Source of the DNA: Vibrio sinus
GTDB lineage: Bacteria; Pseudomonadota; Gammaproteobacteria; Enterobacterales; Vibrionaceae
Assembly: GCF_023634645.1 (NCBI RefSeq)
Contig: NZ_JAMKMR010000014.1
Coordinates: 53,897 to 117,896, forward strand
Reading direction: 5' to 3'
Length of the DNA stretch: 64,000 nt
The position numbers were made by a program, and so were the translations under genes. The notes beneath the pieces were generated by a model that searched no databases, was not told the origin of the DNA, and saw only the letters and a list, made by a program, of their open reading frames with translations. Below, piece by piece: positions 35,181-44,356 of this stretch. The stretch's first letter is position 1. Every line of letters begins with the position of its first letter.

Positions 35181-36035
35181 TTACAGCTGTGAGAGTTTAT
35201 CGTAGCGAGAGTCTTTCAATGCATCCTTGACTCGTCTTAGGTTCTTTCTAAAACCGGATCCGCGGCGCAAGGTAAATCCAGTAGCAAGGACATCAATCAC
35301 CGTCATTTGCACAACTCGACTGGCCATCGGCATGTAAACGTCAGTATCCTCAGGAACGTCTAGGGTAATAGATAACGAACTCGCTTTGTCCAGTGGTGAG
35401 TCTTTGGCGGTAATCGCAATCACAGTCGCACCATTTTCTCGGGCTAAATTGGCAATCTCAACCTGACTTTTGGTTCGTCCCGTGTGAGAAATAAGCACGA
35501 TCACATCGTTGTCTGTGCAATTGATGCAGCTCATTCTTTGCATGACGACATCTTCAAAGCACGTAATTGGGATGTTAAATCGAATGAACTTGTTTTGAGC
35601 ATCTTTCGCAACCGCAGAAGAAGCACCTAGGCCAAAAAATGAAATTCGTTTCGCCTGTGTGAGAAGATCGACCGCGCGATTGATTTGCATTGGATCTAAG
35701 CTGTTCTTCGCCACATCTAAACAAGCCATGGTTGACTCAAAAATTTTATGAGTGTAGGCGTCTGGGCCGTCATCTTCTTCAACATTACGGTTTACATAAG
35801 GGGTACCATTTGCAAGGCTTTGAGCAAGATGAAGCTTAAAATCCGGGAAGCCTTTGGTATCTAAACGGCGACAAAATCGGTTTACTGTCGGCTCACTGAC
35901 ATCTGCCATTTTAGCCAGAGTCGCAATACTTGAGTGAATGGCGGTCTGTGGGGAAGCCATAATCACTTCAGCAACTTTGCGTTCTGATTTGCTGAAGTTT
36001 TCTAAGTTTTTCTGTATTTTTTCTAATGTATTCAT
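35181..36035 (-). CDS. hexR: HexR, RpiR-family regulator of central carbon metabolism
   Basis: The chosen start is ATG 36035 (MNTLEKIQKNLENFSKSERKVAEVI), giving 284 residues, the normal HexR length; the longer frame adds ten atypical residues. The N-terminal HTH_6 domain (SSIATLAKMADVSEPTVNRFCRRLDTKGFPDFKLHLAQSL) is followed by a SIS sugar-phosphate domain (ISFFGLGASSAVAKDAQNKF ... VIVLISHTGRTKSQVEIANLARENGATVIAIT). HexR senses 2-keto-3-deoxy-6-phosphogluconate and regulates glycolytic, Entner-Doudoroff and gluconeogenic genes in gammaproteobacteria. It stands alone here, divergent from nothing and followed by grxA. Confidence 0.9.
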   Translation of the reverse strand: MNTLEKIQKNLENFSKSERKVAEVIMASPQTAIHSSIATLAKMADVSEPTVNRFCRRLDTKGFPDFKLHLAQSLANGTPYVNRNVEEDDGPDAYTHKIFESTMACLDVAKNSLDPMQINRAVDLLTQAKRISFFGLGASSAVAKDAQNKFIRFNIPITCFEDVVMQRMSCINCTDNDVIVLISHTGRTKSQVEIANLARENGATVIAITAKDSPLDKASSLSITLDVPEDTDVYMPMASRVVQMTVIDVLATGFTLRRGSGFRKNLRRVKDALKDSRYDKLSQL

Positions 36036-36369
36036 AGATTCAACGAGAGTTATGGATAACAACACATTGGTTGTCTAAATTTAAGCCGAAAGAAACGAGA
36101 AACAATTTGTTTCTTAAAAAATTTGCATTAGACCAACGCCATGCCACCAGTATAACTCAACGCTTGATTTACAGTAATTTTTATACAGATCAAATACTGA
36201 GAATATGATTTGCCTCAAACAAAAATCGCTATGCACTACGAAATTGAAACAATCAACGAAAATTAATGTAAAAAGTGACGTTAAAATGACAGTAAATAGA
36301 AAGAAATTTTCAGTTTAGAGTGGCTGATCAATTCGCCAATTATAGGCAAATTGATCAGTTGGACACGTA
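36036..36369. other. Intergenic region between hexR and panP with an inverted repeat
   Basis: The region upstream of hexR and downstream of panP has no gene. At 36323-36358 lies an inverted repeat CTGATCAATT-GCC / GGC-AATTGATCAG that directly follows the panP stop on its strand. It lacks a U-tract, so I call it a possible panP transcript end rather than a certain terminator. Confidence 0.4.
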
Positions 36370-38016
36370 TTAATGTTGTTGGATAAGATTTACCAAGGAA
36401 TTGATTCGACCCATCAAGTTTGGAGCCTGAGAGGCGATAGCCCGTTGTTCGGAGATAACAGACTGCAAGATTTCACAACTTGTAAGAGGGTTGGCAAGAA
36501 CCACTCGAAACACAATGACATCCAAGCGAGACCATTGATCTGGGTTAAGCTTGGTACGCGAAACGAATGATTTGCCAGTTTCTCGTTGTTTTTTCTGAAT
36601 AAACTTGGTCAACTCGTTAATAAGTTCATTGAGTTCAAATCTTTGCTCATCAGTTGCTTGGCTCAATGCTTGTTGAACGTTTTCTGGTATATATCGGTAC
36701 GTAAGAAGACATAACTCCGGATTAGAGACGAGTTCAAAATCGTTTTGCTCTTCGATAAGTTTGGCAAAGTACTTGGCTTTTTCTATCCCTTGATCGATCA
36801 GCAGCTCATAACCTGGGCGGCTAATGATATGCATTGCAGCGTAGACGAGCATCGCCATGCCTGAGCGAGAACCTTCTAATGTACGGCTACCAAGATCTTT
36901 CGAGCCTTTACGCAGAATATATTGTGCGTGATGCTCTATCGAGTCCATAACATCAGGCTGCTTAAACAACACCATGCCAGCTCCCATTGGGATGTAAAGC
37001 TGCTTGTGTGCATCGATGGTTACGGAGTCGGCTTGTTCGATGCCTTTTAGAAGATGCCGATAGTTATTCGACATTAAGGTCGCGCCCCCCCAGGCGGCAT
37101 CCACGTGAAAATGACATTGCTCTTGCTTACAGATGTCTGCAATTTGTTCAAGTGGGTCAATGTTGCCGGTTTCAGTGGTTCCTGCTACCCCAATGACAGC
37201 GATAGGTTTAATGTTTTGTTGTTTAAGCTCGGCAATTTTTAGTTTTAAATCTTCGGGGCATAATTGGTTGTTCGCGTCTGTTTTAACTGACACTAGTCCT
37301 TCTTGGCCGATGCCTAGCACATCTGCGGCTTTTTTTAACGAGTAATGGCCGCGTTCGGAAACAAGTACGGCAAGGCCTTGGTAGCCGTAGTGAACCATGG
37401 CTCTATATAAGCCTTCTTTTTCTACCCCTTTGAATGTGCCTTGTGCACGAAGAACATTGTTCCTTGCTACCCACAATGCCGTAATGTTCGCAACCGTTCC
37501 CCCAGAGCAAAATGCGCCCAGCGAATGGTTTGAGCTGTGCATCCATTGTGAGTAAAACGAATCCGGCTGCTGATAGATAAGCCTATGAATCATACCAAGA
37601 ACTTGCCTTTCTAATGGCGTAAAGGCCTTAGAGGTTTCCACTTTTACCAAATTTTGGTTAAGGGCTATCATGATTTTTGATAATGGCATCAAAAAATACG
37701 GCAGTGCCGATGTCATATGGCCGATAAAGCTAGGGGCAGAGGTATGAACCGAGTGTGCAACGAGCGTATCTAATAGATACTCCGTATGGTCTGAAACAAA
37801 CTGAGGTTGCTCGGGGATTGCAGGGTTCGAAAACGATTTTTCGATTTCTTTGAGTGGTTTTTCCTCTGCAACAATGTGCTCGCGCAAAAATTCATTAAGA
37901 TTTTGCGAGAGTTTTTCTTCAATCTTTGTAAGTGTGGAGTCTGGCCCTTCTGGTATTGTAAAAATTTTTAGCAGACTCTCGAAACTTACATCAGCTGTTT
38001 TCTGTTCCGATACCAT
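36370..38016 (-). CDS. panP: PLP-dependent aspartate 1-decarboxylase PanP
   Basis: 548 residues of the group II PLP decarboxylase family: 'GAFCSGGTVANITALWVARN', 'HVDAAWGGATLMSN', and the PLP lysine in 'SVTIDAHKQLYIPMGAGMVLFK'. The length and N-terminal extension match the Vibrio PanP type, which makes beta-alanine from aspartate for pantothenate and coenzyme A and replaces the pyruvoyl enzyme PanD. Older annotations call it glutamate decarboxylase. Its place near hexR, lysO and tfoX agrees with the V. cholerae VC1149 neighbourhood from memory. Monocistronic. Confidence 0.88.
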   Translation of the reverse strand: MVSEQKTADVSFESLLKIFTIPEGPDSTLTKIEEKLSQNLNEFLREHIVAEEKPLKEIEKSFSNPAIPEQPQFVSDHTEYLLDTLVAHSVHTSAPSFIGHMTSALPYFLMPLSKIMIALNQNLVKVETSKAFTPLERQVLGMIHRLIYQQPDSFYSQWMHSSNHSLGAFCSGGTVANITALWVARNNVLRAQGTFKGVEKEGLYRAMVHYGYQGLAVLVSERGHYSLKKAADVLGIGQEGLVSVKTDANNQLCPEDLKLKIAELKQQNIKPIAVIGVAGTTETGNIDPLEQIADICKQEQCHFHVDAAWGGATLMSNNYRHLLKGIEQADSVTIDAHKQLYIPMGAGMVLFKQPDVMDSIEHHAQYILRKGSKDLGSRTLEGSRSGMAMLVYAAMHIISRPGYELLIDQGIEKAKYFAKLIEEQNDFELVSNPELCLLTYRYIPENVQQALSQATDEQRFELNELINELTKFIQKKQRETGKSFVSRTKLNPDQWSRLDVIVFRVVLANPLTSCEILQSVISEQRAIASQAPNLMGRINSLVNLIQQH

Positions 38017-38120
38017 ACTGTCATCGTTGTAATATTATTTAAGGGCGTCAATCTAAACGAAAACGAGAACAAAGTCTCGTTTTAATTAGGATGATACGGG
38101 GGAAAGTGGAGGGCTTTCGG

Positions 38121-38645
38121 CTATTCACACTTGATCAATTCGATTTTTGTGATCTCAGTATTGTATTTCTGTAAAGAGTCGTTGATTTTCTGTGGGTTAC
38201 TCAGGAGGTCGGCAAATGCTGAACGCAACTCATAGTTGTCTTTATGTGGTACCGCTTGTCGATCTTCATAGGTGGTCTTTGCGATTTGGCCTAATTCGTC
38301 ATCACGTGACGCGAGCTGTTTGATGTCTTTTTGTTGTAGTTGCAGCCATTGCTCTACGGGAAGCTCTGTTGCCACTTTATTGGGATCATTTTGTAGATAA
38401 TACGTGACGGCAACGCGGTTAAGTTCAAAATGGTGCTGTCTGCCTTGTAAGAACCATTCACTCACTTCTTTTAATTCAGGATGTTCTTGGGCAGTGAGTT
38501 GGGTGAGATCCGTATACCAAGCGAGTGAAGCATCGATATAGTCATTGTATTTTTCCTGTAGGCAGACTGTGTTGGCTGCGTTGTTTGCCGCATTGGCAAA
38601 ATAGGGCACAGTAGTGAGTAACACAGTCATAATCAGGCGTTTCAT
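38121..38645 (-). CDS. Periplasmic protein of unknown function
   Basis: The chosen start is ATG 38645 (MKRLIMTVLLTTVPYFANA), which has AAGGA at proper spacing; about 174 residues. A signal peptide is cut near 'ANAANN'. The mature protein is helical and charged (CLQEKYNDYIDASLAWYTDLTQL ... LQLQQKDIKQLASRDDELGQIAKTTYEDRQ) with one cysteine near each end (TVCLQ and LIKCE), which could be joined. No family recognised. It sits between panP and lysO in the same direction but with gaps of about 100 bases on each side. Confidence 0.7.
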   Translation of the reverse strand: MKRLIMTVLLTTVPYFANAANNAANTVCLQEKYNDYIDASLAWYTDLTQLTAQEHPELKEVSEWFLQGRQHHFELNRVAVTYYLQNDPNKVATELPVEQWLQLQQKDIKQLASRDDELGQIAKTTYEDRQAVPHKDNYELRSAFADLLSNPQKINDSLQKYNTEITKIELIKCE

Positions 38646-38741
38646 ATACATTCCTTGTTGTTTTACTTTTGGGCGCTGTGGTGGGCCCAGTTCCTTGTTA
38701 TTCCCACCATTTTAGAAGATTTTAATGCGTAATCCTGAGAT

Positions 38742-39647
38742 CTACCCAGCAAGAGATATAAAGAACAGCATCAGGACTGGAACCAGCAGGCTAAGAATAA
38801 AGCCACTGACAATAGCGATAGGCACGCAGCGGACGCCTCCTGTGGTTTGAATCACGGGCAACGTAAAGTCTAAGGCTGTTGCCCCAGCGTACCCGATTGC
38901 AGTCAGGGGGCGCGTGCCAATGATTAGCGGGATTAAAATGAGTGCGAATAACTCTCGCATTAGTTCGACTAAAAATGATGCGCCGCCAAAGATTGGGCCA
39001 TAAGCACCACCGATTAAAATGCCCGACAGTGAGTACCAGCCAAAGCCAGAGGACATCGCTAGCCCTTTTAATACGCTGATGCCCAATATTTGCGAGGCGA
39101 CGATGCCACCAACCATTGAGCTTATTACAATGACAGCTGCTATCAACATTCCTTGTTTGTTTAAGATAATCTGCTTAAGGGTCAATCCACTGTTTCGTAA
39201 TTGAATACCGATTAGGAACAGAAGTAGCAGCAGTATCCACTGACTGATTGACTCCACAATGTGGATATTCACCGGGAAAAATAACCCGATCACTAGCCCT
39301 CCAGCGACTACAAGAACGAGTTTGGCCGATTCTATCGCCATACTAACAAGGGGTAATTTGTTCTGTTTAGAGTCGGAGTGAACAGGAAAGCATTTATCTA
39401 GCAAAGGTAAGCAAACTAAATTGCATACGCCAATGCAGAGGAAAAAAACGACCGTATACTGAACAATGAGCTGTAAGTTTTCACTTAAGTTATCTAACGC
39501 AGAAAGGCTTAGTCCCATTAACGCAAGAATGATGTATACCAAACGAGAGGTATTTTTAATAATACTGTCTAGCAGCGACTTTTTAGTAATAGGAACCAAA
39601 TATCCGGCGATGAGGGCTGCAAAGATTAAAACCATTCCTGAGACCAT
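38742..39647 (-). CDS. lysO: Lysine exporter LysO family (DUF340/YbjE)
   Basis: 301 residues with about eight membrane helices. Family features: 'LALMGLSLSALDNL' near residue 45, 'WILLLLLFLIGIQLRNSGLTLKQI', 'SGFGWYSLSGILIGGAYGPIFGGASFLVELMRELFALILIPLI' and the C-terminal 'GATALDFTLPVIQTTGGVRCVPIAI'. The last two segments hold the conserved acidic residues of LysO. E. coli LysO (299 aa) exports L-lysine and the toxic analogue thialysine. It is transcribed alone. Confidence 0.85.
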   Translation of the reverse strand: MVSGMVLIFAALIAGYLVPITKKSLLDSIIKNTSRLVYIILALMGLSLSALDNLSENLQLIVQYTVVFFLCIGVCNLVCLPLLDKCFPVHSDSKQNKLPLVSMAIESAKLVLVVAGGLVIGLFFPVNIHIVESISQWILLLLLFLIGIQLRNSGLTLKQIILNKQGMLIAAVIVISSMVGGIVASQILGISVLKGLAMSSGFGWYSLSGILIGGAYGPIFGGASFLVELMRELFALILIPLIIGTRPLTAIGYAGATALDFTLPVIQTTGGVRCVPIAIVSGFILSLLVPVLMLFFISLAG

Positions 39648-39744
39648 GTTCTACTTCTAGCTCCATTTTAGGTGTAGATATCAGATGGAGTGGCAATATG
39701 ACATTGAATTTATTGCGAAGCAACCTTGAACAGCGCCAAGGCGA

Positions 39745-39759
39745 AGTAACTTGGGTATA
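39745..39759. repeat. Half-copy of the Vibrio palindromic element end
   Basis: AGTAACTTGGGTATA is identical to the right end of the complete element at 42495-42758. It stands alone upstream of the HDOD and lysO genes. A second, degenerate end lies at 47499-47527. Confidence 0.5.
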
Positions 39760-39790
39760 TCTGTAGATTAGGAGAGGAAGTGGTTACCAG

Positions 39791-40765
39791 CTATAATCCG
39801 CTGGCACTGATAATTTGGTCCATTTGTGTTTTAAACTCTACATCACTCAAGTTGCTAAGTTTATACAGAATGTCGGCGCCCATGACATCGACTTCTACAA
39901 AATGATCATCCTGCTCTTCTTCATGGTTACGAAACATGAGTAAATGGCTAGAGATACGTGCAATTTCAAGATAGGACACTTTTTCTTCGTTAAAGCTATC
40001 TGCAGAATTGGTCGCGACATCGACAAAGTCTTTATCGAAGCCCCAACTTTCTAAGACCAGCTGGCTTGCCATCGCGCACAAGGCACGAAACAGTTGCAGC
40101 GCTATGTCTTCATCCAGATAGTTACCATTGTCGAGATACAGATAGTATTCGTTTACTAAGCAAAATAAACCAATGTCGGCTAGGAGCCCAACCAGTAAGG
40201 CTTTATCTTCTTCAAGATATTTAAATTTACTCGGATCTTCCTCTTTATAAGTTTTGGTGACCATCACCATCGCGGCCCCAATTTCTCGTGAATACGATGC
40301 GCTAGAAGACAGGATACGATTACACTCTTTACTTAGGTTTACAGAGCGTTTGAGCTGCTCGATGGCTTGAGCGGTGACGATATCTCTTACCCTAGCAATG
40401 CCTAGCCTTGAAACAGAGGTCATCAAATCGGTACAAGTAATATTGCGCCGATTGAAAATGACTGAGTTGGCAACGCGAATCACTATGGCGGCTAAGCCAG
40501 GATCCTCGAGCAAACAATCCGCTATATCCGCAACTGTGGTGCATTCTAAAGAGCTGAGCCTTTGAATTTTCAATACAACATCTGGGATGGGCGGCAAGGT
40601 GACTTTGCCAGTGCTAATGGAGCGCTCGACAAGCTGAGCGAATTCGCCTTCAATCCCTTGGATGAGAAGATCACGATTATCAGGAAGCCAGTAAAAAGAT
40701 AAATGATTCATATGCCCGCTTCTATTCAATTGTAAATTGGCCGTCCTTGATGCAGAAATAGACAT
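39791..40765 (-). CDS. HDOD-domain signalling protein
   Basis: 324 residues; an alternative start is ATG 40711 (MNHLSFYWLPDNRD), which I cannot exclude. The HDOD domain spans about residues 45-250: 'LPPIPDVVLKIQRLSSLECTTVADIADCLLEDPGLAAIVIRVANSVIFN', 'DLMTSVSRLGIARVRDIVTAQAIEQL', 'ALLVGLLADIGLFCLVNEYYLYLDN'. HDOD domains are related to HD hydrolases but lack the catalytic His-Asp pair and serve in signalling, stress or adhesion control. The gene lies next to tfoX on the opposite strand, with divergent promoters. No other domain is present. Confidence 0.8.
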   Translation of the reverse strand: MSISASRTANLQLNRSGHMNHLSFYWLPDNRDLLIQGIEGEFAQLVERSISTGKVTLPPIPDVVLKIQRLSSLECTTVADIADCLLEDPGLAAIVIRVANSVIFNRRNITCTDLMTSVSRLGIARVRDIVTAQAIEQLKRSVNLSKECNRILSSSASYSREIGAAMVMVTKTYKEEDPSKFKYLEEDKALLVGLLADIGLFCLVNEYYLYLDNGNYLDEDIALQLFRALCAMASQLVLESWGFDKDFVDVATNSADSFNEEKVSYLEIARISSHLLMFRNHEEEQDDHFVEVDVMGADILYKLSNLSDVEFKTQMDQIISASGL

Positions 40766-40949
40766 TCACTCTAACAGCAAGGTAAAGGAAGATCTGATCA
40801 TAACTTCTATATAGTTTAGACGCAGTTCCGATAATAGTATTGATTTTGACCCAAGTTTATTGAGAAACCTCTCGCATATGTATGGATAAGTTAATCCTGA
40901 TCAATATTTTATTGCTGACAGCAACATCTTGGCTGTTCTAGTATCTAAA

Positions 40950-41042
40950 AAAGATAGTGCTATCTTAATTTATTGTTTTTGTTATACATATTTATAATTT
41001 TGTGTTTGAATTTTTCTTATTAAACAAACGTACTATGTACGT
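40950..41042 (+). promoter_or_regulatory. tfoX leader with two short hairpins
   Basis: Two perfect inverted repeats precede the tfoX start: AAGATAG-TG-CTATCTT at 40951-40966 and ACGTAC-TAT-GTACGT at 41028-41042, the latter 23 bases before the ATG. In V. cholerae, tfoX translation is blocked by leader structure and freed by the sRNA TfoR; these hairpins are candidates for a comparable leader. A c-di-GMP (GEMM) riboswitch, known from the paralogue tfoY, was looked for and not found. Confidence 0.45.
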
Positions 41043-41065
41043 GGTAGTTGGTGAGGGAGTGAAGG

Positions 41066-41680
41066 ATGACTGAAAAGATGCTGATGGAGTATATGGCTAG
41101 ATTGACTACGTTCACAACGAGATCCATGTTTGGCGGAATTGGTTTGTTTAAAGAGGGGGCTATGTTTGCTGCTGTGACAAACCAGAAGCTGTACATTCGA
41201 GGAGGAGGCAAACTTGACAAATGCTTTGCTGATATGGGCTGCGGTAAGCTCACGCATGTTAAGAAGCACACGACAGTTAGAGTCAATTACTATGATGTAA
41301 CGCAGTTTCTAGACGACCTATCCGAGGAACTGAGGAAAGTGATAACCCTAGCGATTGAACAATCAGTGAGTGCGAAGGCCGGTGGCAATACCTTCATTCC
41401 TCATCGATTGAGAGATTTGCCCAACATGCGCCTAACGCTGGAAAGAATGGTAAGAAAGGCAGGAATCAACGACATCGAAACGTTTTGTCGTCTTGGCGCC
41501 TCGGAAGTGTTTTCGAAAGTTCGCGCTATGTATGGCAATCAAGTCGATGAGAACCTGTTGTGGAAATTTGCAGGAGCGATTGAGGGCAAGCATTGGAAAC
41601 TCATTCAAGAGCACAAAAAAAGAGAATTGTTGAAGCAGTGTCGAGAGGTGCGCCAAGACAAATCAGAGCCAGTGAAGTGA
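41066..41680 (+). CDS. tfoX: TfoX, Sxy-family competence regulator
   Basis: 204 residues with the TfoX N-terminal domain (RLTTFTTRSMFGGIGLFKEGAMFAAVTNQKLYIRGGG) and the C-terminal helix-hairpin-helix-like domain (LRDLPNMRLTLERMVRKAGINDIETFCRLGASEVFSKVRAMYG ... LLWKFAGAIEGKHWKLI). In Vibrio TfoX switches on natural transformation (type IV pili, DNA uptake) and type VI secretion in response to chitin. The absence of a c-di-GMP riboswitch upstream and the neighbours (panP, lysO on one side and a YfaZ-like gene on the other) favour TfoX over TfoY. It is convergent with the YfaZ-like gene. Confidence 0.85.
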   Translation: MTEKMLMEYMARLTTFTTRSMFGGIGLFKEGAMFAAVTNQKLYIRGGGKLDKCFADMGCGKLTHVKKHTTVRVNYYDVTQFLDDLSEELRKVITLAIEQSVSAKAGGNTFIPHRLRDLPNMRLTLERMVRKAGINDIETFCRLGASEVFSKVRAMYGNQVDENLLWKFAGAIEGKHWKLIQEHKKRELLKQCREVRQDKSEPVK

Positions 41681-41708
41681 ACACACTGGCTCTGCACATC
41701 AAGTTTAC

Positions 41709-42272
41709 CTAGTAATTGAAGCGCGTGGTAAACATCAATTGATCACCGTAGAAATCATTGAAGCGAGCTTCTACACCAATAGAAAATAGCTCGGTGGAAT
41801 GGAATCGTCCGTAGATGGAGCCAATCCAATCATCTTTTTCATCAATGGATGTGTAACCAGCCTTACCGCCAACTTCAAGTTGTGGGCCTAGCCATTGACG
41901 AACCCCTAAGTTGAGCTCCATACCAGTATCGGTACCCTTGAGAGAGTTAGACGTATTTCCTGAATCCGTCATTCTAAATAACATTGCACCTGTCAAATCA
42001 GCCCAGTTGTTGATTGGCGCATGAAACCCGAGACCACCCGCGGCATCGTAATCACCATCAAATTCCGAGTCGACTCGTGCAATCACATGAGCATTAGGGT
42101 GAATCGAGCGGCTGAAAGCAGCACCGTAAGTGACAGGGCTGACACCAATTCGAGCATCCACGTAGTCGTAGCTAAAGTTGCTCATGGTTGCTGCTGAACC
42201 GTATGGGTCATCCACTGCAAATGCTGAGCTTGAAGCGAGAACTAATGCTGCTGCAATTATTGTTTTACGCAT
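41709..42272 (-). CDS. YfaZ-like outer-membrane beta-barrel protein
   Basis: 187 residues. Signal peptide MRKTIIAAALVLASSSAFA, then strands of alternating polarity that end in an aromatic residue: 'FSYDYVDARIGVSPVTYGAAFSRSI', 'HVIARVDSEFDGDYDAAGG', 'GMELNLGVRQWLGPQLEVGGKAGYTSI', 'SIGVEARFNDFYGDQLMFTTRFNY', with C-terminal Tyr as expected for Bam-dependent barrels. Eight strands are likely. It looks like the YfaZ family of small porin-like proteins, whose function is unknown. Confidence 0.75.
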   Translation of the reverse strand: MRKTIIAAALVLASSSAFAVDDPYGSAATMSNFSYDYVDARIGVSPVTYGAAFSRSIHPNAHVIARVDSEFDGDYDAAGGLGFHAPINNWADLTGAMLFRMTDSGNTSNSLKGTDTGMELNLGVRQWLGPQLEVGGKAGYTSIDEKDDWIGSIYGRFHSTELFSIGVEARFNDFYGDQLMFTTRFNY

Positions 42273-42494
42273 ACCTACATAAACCTATATCTTAACTAAT
42301 TCCATGACTTTAGGAGACAAGCTTGTCATCACATCGCGTTTCGCCATCATAATACATTCTTATCTCTACTCTCCATCAAAAAGACAATCTTTTGTCACTG
42401 TTTGACAAATAAAGCAACGGTCGTGCCACTTATTCGTCGCTACATGTTGAGTAATAGAGACAACTTCATAGTTCTTGCTTGAATATTAAGCGTA
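42273..42494. other. Intergenic region upstream of the YfaZ-like gene
   Basis: Promoter region of the minus-strand porin-like gene. Nothing else was recognised before the palindromic repeat that begins at 42495. Confidence 0.3.
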
Positions 42495-42758
42495 TATACC
42501 CAAGTTGCTTCGAGATGCGAGTTTCAGCGAGATAGATAAGGCTTCAATGCTAGGCAGGGATGTGAGGCATAGTCATTCTACGTTGAACATCCCTAACAAC
42601 GCAGTGAAGCCTTATCTACTCGCCCTCTGGGAGCGGTGTGAGTGGCCCACTTTCGCGTCAAAGGCCTTTGAAATGGATGGCCATTCCTGCAGACCTTTTC
42701 CTTAAATTGGGCCACTCACATCGCTCTGAATCCTGCATCTTGAAGTAACTTGGGTATA
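42495..42758. repeat. Complete 264-bp palindromic intergenic element (MITE-like)
   Basis: The ends are inverted repeats, TATACCCAAGTTGCTTCGAG on the left and, read inward from the right, TATACCCAAGTTACTTCAAG. Inside are two more long inverted repeats: GATAAGGCTTCA (42535) with TGAAGCCTTATC (42605), and AGCGGTGTGAGTGGCCCA (42632) with TGGGCCACTCACATCGCT (42708). The element can therefore fold into a multi-stem structure. It codes for nothing convincing. Such elements with TATACCCAAGT ends are scattered in Vibrio genomes and may be moved in trans or fold at transcript ends. Half-copies are at 39745 and, degenerate, at 47499. Confidence 0.75.
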
Positions 42759-42927
42759 GAGGTTGAGCCACCTAGCAAACAAAAATGCATTTGGCTTAGG
42801 GAACTATGTACTAATCACGCTATCTAGAGTATAAGAATGCCAAATGATAGAATTTTGACGAAGCCGCTTTTTAGGGGGGTTAACCTTCAGCGACTTCCAG
42901 TATAGAGATAAGGGAACATTAAGTCTT

Positions 42928-44202
42928 ATGAATCGTTTAAAGGTTTTTGGTGCCGTTGGTGGCGCAGTAGCGTTGATTGTTATCTGGCCACTTGCTGTTG
43001 GGAAAATCGGGCAAGACGCTATTACTAAAGTCGTGGAGAACGCGAATGGGAAAGCGGTTAGTGCAAAAATAGTAAGTTACGATAGAGGGTATCTAACGTC
43101 GGTTGTGAAAACCAAGTTTACTGTTGAAGACCCAGGGTTGGTTGACCAACTAAAAGCCGATGATATGCCAACGTCATTTACTGTGACCAGTGATATTTCA
43201 CATGGTTTGTACAGTTTAACTGCCCATTCAACCGTGGATAACAACGATAAACTACCGCTTACCATGGATAGTACAACGTTATTAAACGGCAGCACTGACT
43301 ACAGAGTTGACTTAGGCAACTGGCATTTCTCCTCTAAGGATACAAAAGATCCGTTCAGTGTCACGGCAGCTCCTTCCTATTTGTCTGGTTCAGTAACAGT
43401 ATCGGGTAAGGCTACGTATAAGTTGAACATTCCGTCCATTGAAATGGACTTTGCGTCGAAAGAAAAAATGCTGATTAGTGACTTGACTGGTGAAGGTCAA
43501 GGCAAGCGTGAAAAAGGCTTTTGGTTGGGAAATCAAACGATCAAGCTGAAAAAAGTAAATATTGATGATGCGAAAGGGACGTCAACGTTCTCTCTCGACG
43601 GTGCTCAATATAAATTCAATTCAAACTTAGATGACAAAAATACTCGCATCGACAGCCACAACGTACTATCTGTCGACAACATCCAAACTTCTGACGGTGG
43701 CAAGGTCTCAGATTTAGTATTTGATGCTACGATAGGTGATATTGACAGACAATCATTTGAAGAGTTGATGTCCTTGTATCAAAAGGATCAAACACTCTCG
43801 CAAGATGATTTGAAGAAAGTGGTTCCTTACATCAATACGCTATTTGAGAAAGGTCTGTATCTGTCTATCGATAAGTTTGCCATGCATGTGGGTAAAGGGC
43901 AGTTTGACTCTGATTGGAAGTTTGTTATTCCCGAAGGAACCAAAGGTGTTGTGCAAAATCCTATGGTTATCTTGACGGCGTTAAAAGGACATATAAATAG
44001 CTTCTTCTCAAATGAGCTTGTGACAGAGTATCCATTTATTAAACACAGTGTAGACAGTGCGTTAGCCAGCAAAATGGTTGAGAAAAAAGATAAAGGTTAT
44101 GAGTTAAAAACCAAGATCGAAGATGGAAACCTTGTGTTTGAAGGTGGGCAAAAGGTTCCTCTTATTGCTTTGCTTATGTCAGGGATGGCCCACAAGCAGT
44201 AA
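42928..44202 (+). CDS. DUF945 (YdgA-like) family protein
   Basis: 424 residues with an N-terminal signal anchor (FGAVGGAVALIVIWPLAVG) and then a long periplasmic region. The family pattern is 'GQDAITKVVENANGKAVSAKIVSYDRGYLTSVVKTKFTVEDPG', repeated beta-rich segments, and 'DLVFDATIGDIDRQSFEELMSLYQ'. YdgA-like proteins reside in the envelope and their role is unknown; related E. coli YdgA and YihF have 475-500 residues, so this one is a little shorter. Monocistronic with terminator. Confidence 0.8.
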   Translation: MNRLKVFGAVGGAVALIVIWPLAVGKIGQDAITKVVENANGKAVSAKIVSYDRGYLTSVVKTKFTVEDPGLVDQLKADDMPTSFTVTSDISHGLYSLTAHSTVDNNDKLPLTMDSTTLLNGSTDYRVDLGNWHFSSKDTKDPFSVTAAPSYLSGSVTVSGKATYKLNIPSIEMDFASKEKMLISDLTGEGQGKREKGFWLGNQTIKLKKVNIDDAKGTSTFSLDGAQYKFNSNLDDKNTRIDSHNVLSVDNIQTSDGGKVSDLVFDATIGDIDRQSFEELMSLYQKDQTLSQDDLKKVVPYINTLFEKGLYLSIDKFAMHVGKGQFDSDWKFVIPEGTKGVVQNPMVILTALKGHINSFFSNELVTEYPFIKHSVDSALASKMVEKKDKGYELKTKIEDGNLVFEGGQKVPLIALLMSGMAHKQ

Positions 44203-44222
44203 ACCGTTTCAACAATACCGTA

Positions 44223-44258
44223 AAGAAAGAGGCTTTTTGCCTCTTTCTTGCTTTTTAT
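44223..44258 (+). terminator. Terminator after the DUF945 gene
   Basis: Perfect stem AAGAAAGAGGC / GCCTCTTTCTT with a TTTTT loop, then GCTTTTTATT. Confidence 0.8.
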
Positions 44259-44356
44259 TGGCCTAAAAAAGTGGTATACCCATGTGTTAGGGCCAGAAAA
44301 ATTGCACGTCATTGGCCGAAAAGTTGTCGTTATAAGAAAGCAGGAGCAAATAAGTC

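Noticed and set aside
40861..41065. c-di-GMP (GEMM) riboswitch upstream of tfoX
   Set aside because: The conserved GEMM core was not found in the leader.
42505..42705. Open frame of 66 codons
   Set aside because: It lies wholly within the palindromic element at 42495-42758 and has no RBS or family resemblance.
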